10,761 nt of DNA from Conidiobolus incongruus B7586 (taxonomy: Eukaryota > Entomophthoromycota > Entomophthoromycetes > Entomophthorales > Conidiobolaceae). A program made the position numbers and the translations under genes. Below are positions 8,907 to 10,761 of the stretch, one piece after another (position 1 is the first letter of the stretch; the number at the start of each line of letters is the position of its first letter). Location of the stretch: positions 1 to 10,761 of the forward strand of contig JNEM01008809.1 in the NCBI GenBank assembly GCA_000697335.1, in the 5' to 3' direction. Below the pieces are notes generated by a model that was not told the origin of the DNA, made no database searches, and worked only from the letters and a program-made list of their open reading frames with translations.

Positions 8907-9586
8907 AAACTATATATATATTCAATTTTAATTATTTCTTTTATTAAAATATTTTGATTTTAAAATTTACACTTAAATTTAATCATGCTTAAATTAGATT
9001 ATGATTATCAAAAGGCTTTTATTTTTGTATCTTTAAAACTTAACTATAAACCCTTTAAAATTATCTAAAAGTTGTAAACAGCTTATAAAGATAGTATTTT
9101 ATCTAAAACTACCATATATTGCTAGATTTGTGATTTTAAAGCAAGAAGGGACTTTATTTAAAATTTATTAAAATTTAAAAAAATAATTTCTACTGTTACT
9201 CTTTTATTTATTAATAAAGTAAAAAAATATATTAAGAAATATCTTTTTATTTCTATTAAAAAATTATTAAAGTAATTTAATAATAATTATACAAGTATAT
9301 TATATTTACTTAATTTTAAACTTAAATTAATTAATAAAAATATAAAATAAATATTTTATAATTTAACAAAAACTTAAAAAAAACTAGAGTAGCTATAATT
9401 AAATTAAATTTATTAAAGTATAACTAAAAATAAAAGTTCTTACAATAAATACTTACAATTAATAAATTTTAAATTCCTTTATATAATCTTTTATTTAAAA
9501 ATAAAATAAAATGTTAAGTTAAGCTAAATCAATCCCTTCTATAAATTCTAATAAATAAATACTTTAAATATAAGTAAAAGTTAATT

Positions 9587-9606
9587 ATTATAATAGATTA
9601 TAATAG
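9587..9606 (+). repeat. two tandem copies of ATTATAATAG
   Basis: Two perfect head-to-tail copies of a ten-base unit, a minor tandem duplication inside the AT-rich block. Confidence 0.8.
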
Positions 9607-9870
9607 TATATAGTTTTCTTATTTAATCCCTCAAGGAAAATTAATTAATAATAAGTTATATATTATTTTTTTAAATAAAATAATTTTTAAATGGTGTTTT
9701 CAATATAAATTAAAAACACTTATTATTTTGTATGATAATTATAAAATATATAAAATTAAAATTATAAAAGATTTTTGATATAAAAAAATTAGAGGGAGTT
9801 ACTACATCTAATATATTTACTTAGTTATAACCTATATAATTATAATTGTTTTAAATAATTAAAAAATAAC

Positions 9871-9893
9871 TTGTAGGAAAAAAATTCCTACAA
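9871..9893. repeat. perfect 9-bp hairpin in the AT-rich block
   Basis: TTGTAGGAA (9871-9879) and TTCCTACAA (9885-9893) are exact complements separated by AAAAA. The four G/C pairs in the stem stand out in surroundings with almost no G or C. Confidence 0.75.
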
Positions 9894-10761
9894 ATAAATT
9901 AAATTGGTTTATAAAACATTAAATTTCAGTCTTTAATAAAAAAAACTATTTTTTAAGTATTAGAAGCTTATCAAAAGTATAAAAAAAGTTATTAATAATA
10001 AAAAAAGCTATCAATTTTATATTACTCTTTAATTTTTATATACTATTTATTAATTTATTTATTTAATTTCAATCTTAATATTGTACCATTATTTAATTTC
10101 TATATTAATATTATTTTTCATATTGATTTAAATATGAACTTTCATTTAATAGATAAATTAAATAACTGTTATAATTATAATATTAAGAATAATGTTTATT
10201 AAAATATTTTTATTTATAAAAAACTTTTGATTAAATAGTAAATAATAGATATTTATAAGTTTCTAGAAATATATCCAAAATTATTATTTTAGTTTTGATT
10301 ATATTATGCTAAATATTTTAATTTTTGAATTTTAACCAATAATGAATAATTAATAAGTATTTAATATCTCCTTCAAATATTATATTCAGAATTTTTATAT
10401 CAATAATAAATCAAAATTAAAAGGATTAAAATTATTGATATAAGAAATATAAATATGTATATTATATAAAGCAAGATTATTAATCTGAAAAATATTATTT
10501 CAAATTTTAATATATTTTATTGAATTTTAAAAGTGATTTCAAAAATATTTTGAGTTTTTAGTTAGAATAAAAGTATAAATCAATTTTATTAAAAATAATA
10601 ATAGTTAAAATCTTATTAGATTTTTTTTATAAAATTTTAAATTAACCTATTTTGAAAATTAAAAATAACTCACTAATATAAATAAATATTAAAAAACTAA
10701 TAAATTAATTCTAAGTTTATATTAAAATTTTAAAATTAATATTTTCTTAATAGATCAATTA

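Larger units (their letters stand above)
8683..10761. other. CpG-free, extremely AT-rich block
   Basis: Reading line by line, I find no CG dinucleotide between 8683 and the window end, although CpG occurs repeatedly elsewhere. No gene, tRNA or repeat family is recognised. Total loss of CpG with rising A/T content is the usual outcome of long-term deamination of methylated, inactive DNA, so this may be a worn repeat. No protein family could be read from it. Confidence 0.6.

Noticed and set aside
1-10761. tRNA genes, 5S/18S/28S rRNA, CRISPR arrays, telomeric repeats
   Set aside because: No T-loop consensus with an acceptor stem, no conserved rRNA blocks, no regularly spaced repeats and no telomere-like tandem units were seen on either strand.

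Overview
The window looks like nuclear DNA of a very AT-rich, intron-rich fungus. The evidence is a single spliced Ras-family gene with a fungal Ras-2-like sequence, short introns (56-126 nt) with GT...AG ends and TACTAAC-type branch points, and long AT-saturated flanks. An early-diverging fungus such as a Glomeromycotina (arbuscular mycorrhizal) species fits best. That placement is an inference from composition, intron style and protein sequence; no marker gene proves it.

Layout. Positions 1-3900 are gene-poor AT-rich DNA with, at most, a faint tyrosine-recombinase (DIRS-like) retroelement fossil near 2315-2548. Positions 3900-4091 are the pyrimidine-rich upstream region of the Ras gene with a (TTA)9 microsatellite. 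The Ras gene runs from 4092 to 5188 on the + strand in seven exons and encodes 190 residues ending in the CaaX box CLLL. Its fourth exon appears to be only two nucleotides long (4422-4423). Downstream, 5189-5420 is strikingly C-rich and G-poor on the + strand (probable 3' UTR), followed by a 33-nt all-pyrimidine mirror repeat (5488-5520) and a strong hairpin (5639-5658). Positions 5700-7400 are AT-rich with nothing recognised.

At about 7441-7790 there is an isolated island of much higher GC with no open reading frame and several strong complementary helices. It looks like a structured non-coding RNA gene. Two conserved-looking blocks about 286 nt apart (GGAAAGU and AGATGAATG) resemble the CR-I and CR-V blocks of RNase P/MRP RNA, but the family assignment is tentative. 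From 8683 to the right end there is no CpG dinucleotide at all in 2,079 bases and the sequence is extremely AT-rich. A row of three adjacent hairpins (8818-8906) lies near the left edge of this stretch. This is the texture of old, deamination-worn non-genic DNA.

The only confident protein gene is Ras. The most unusual observation is its two-nucleotide microexon, which is needed to keep the switch I region in frame. The second is the structured RNA candidate.
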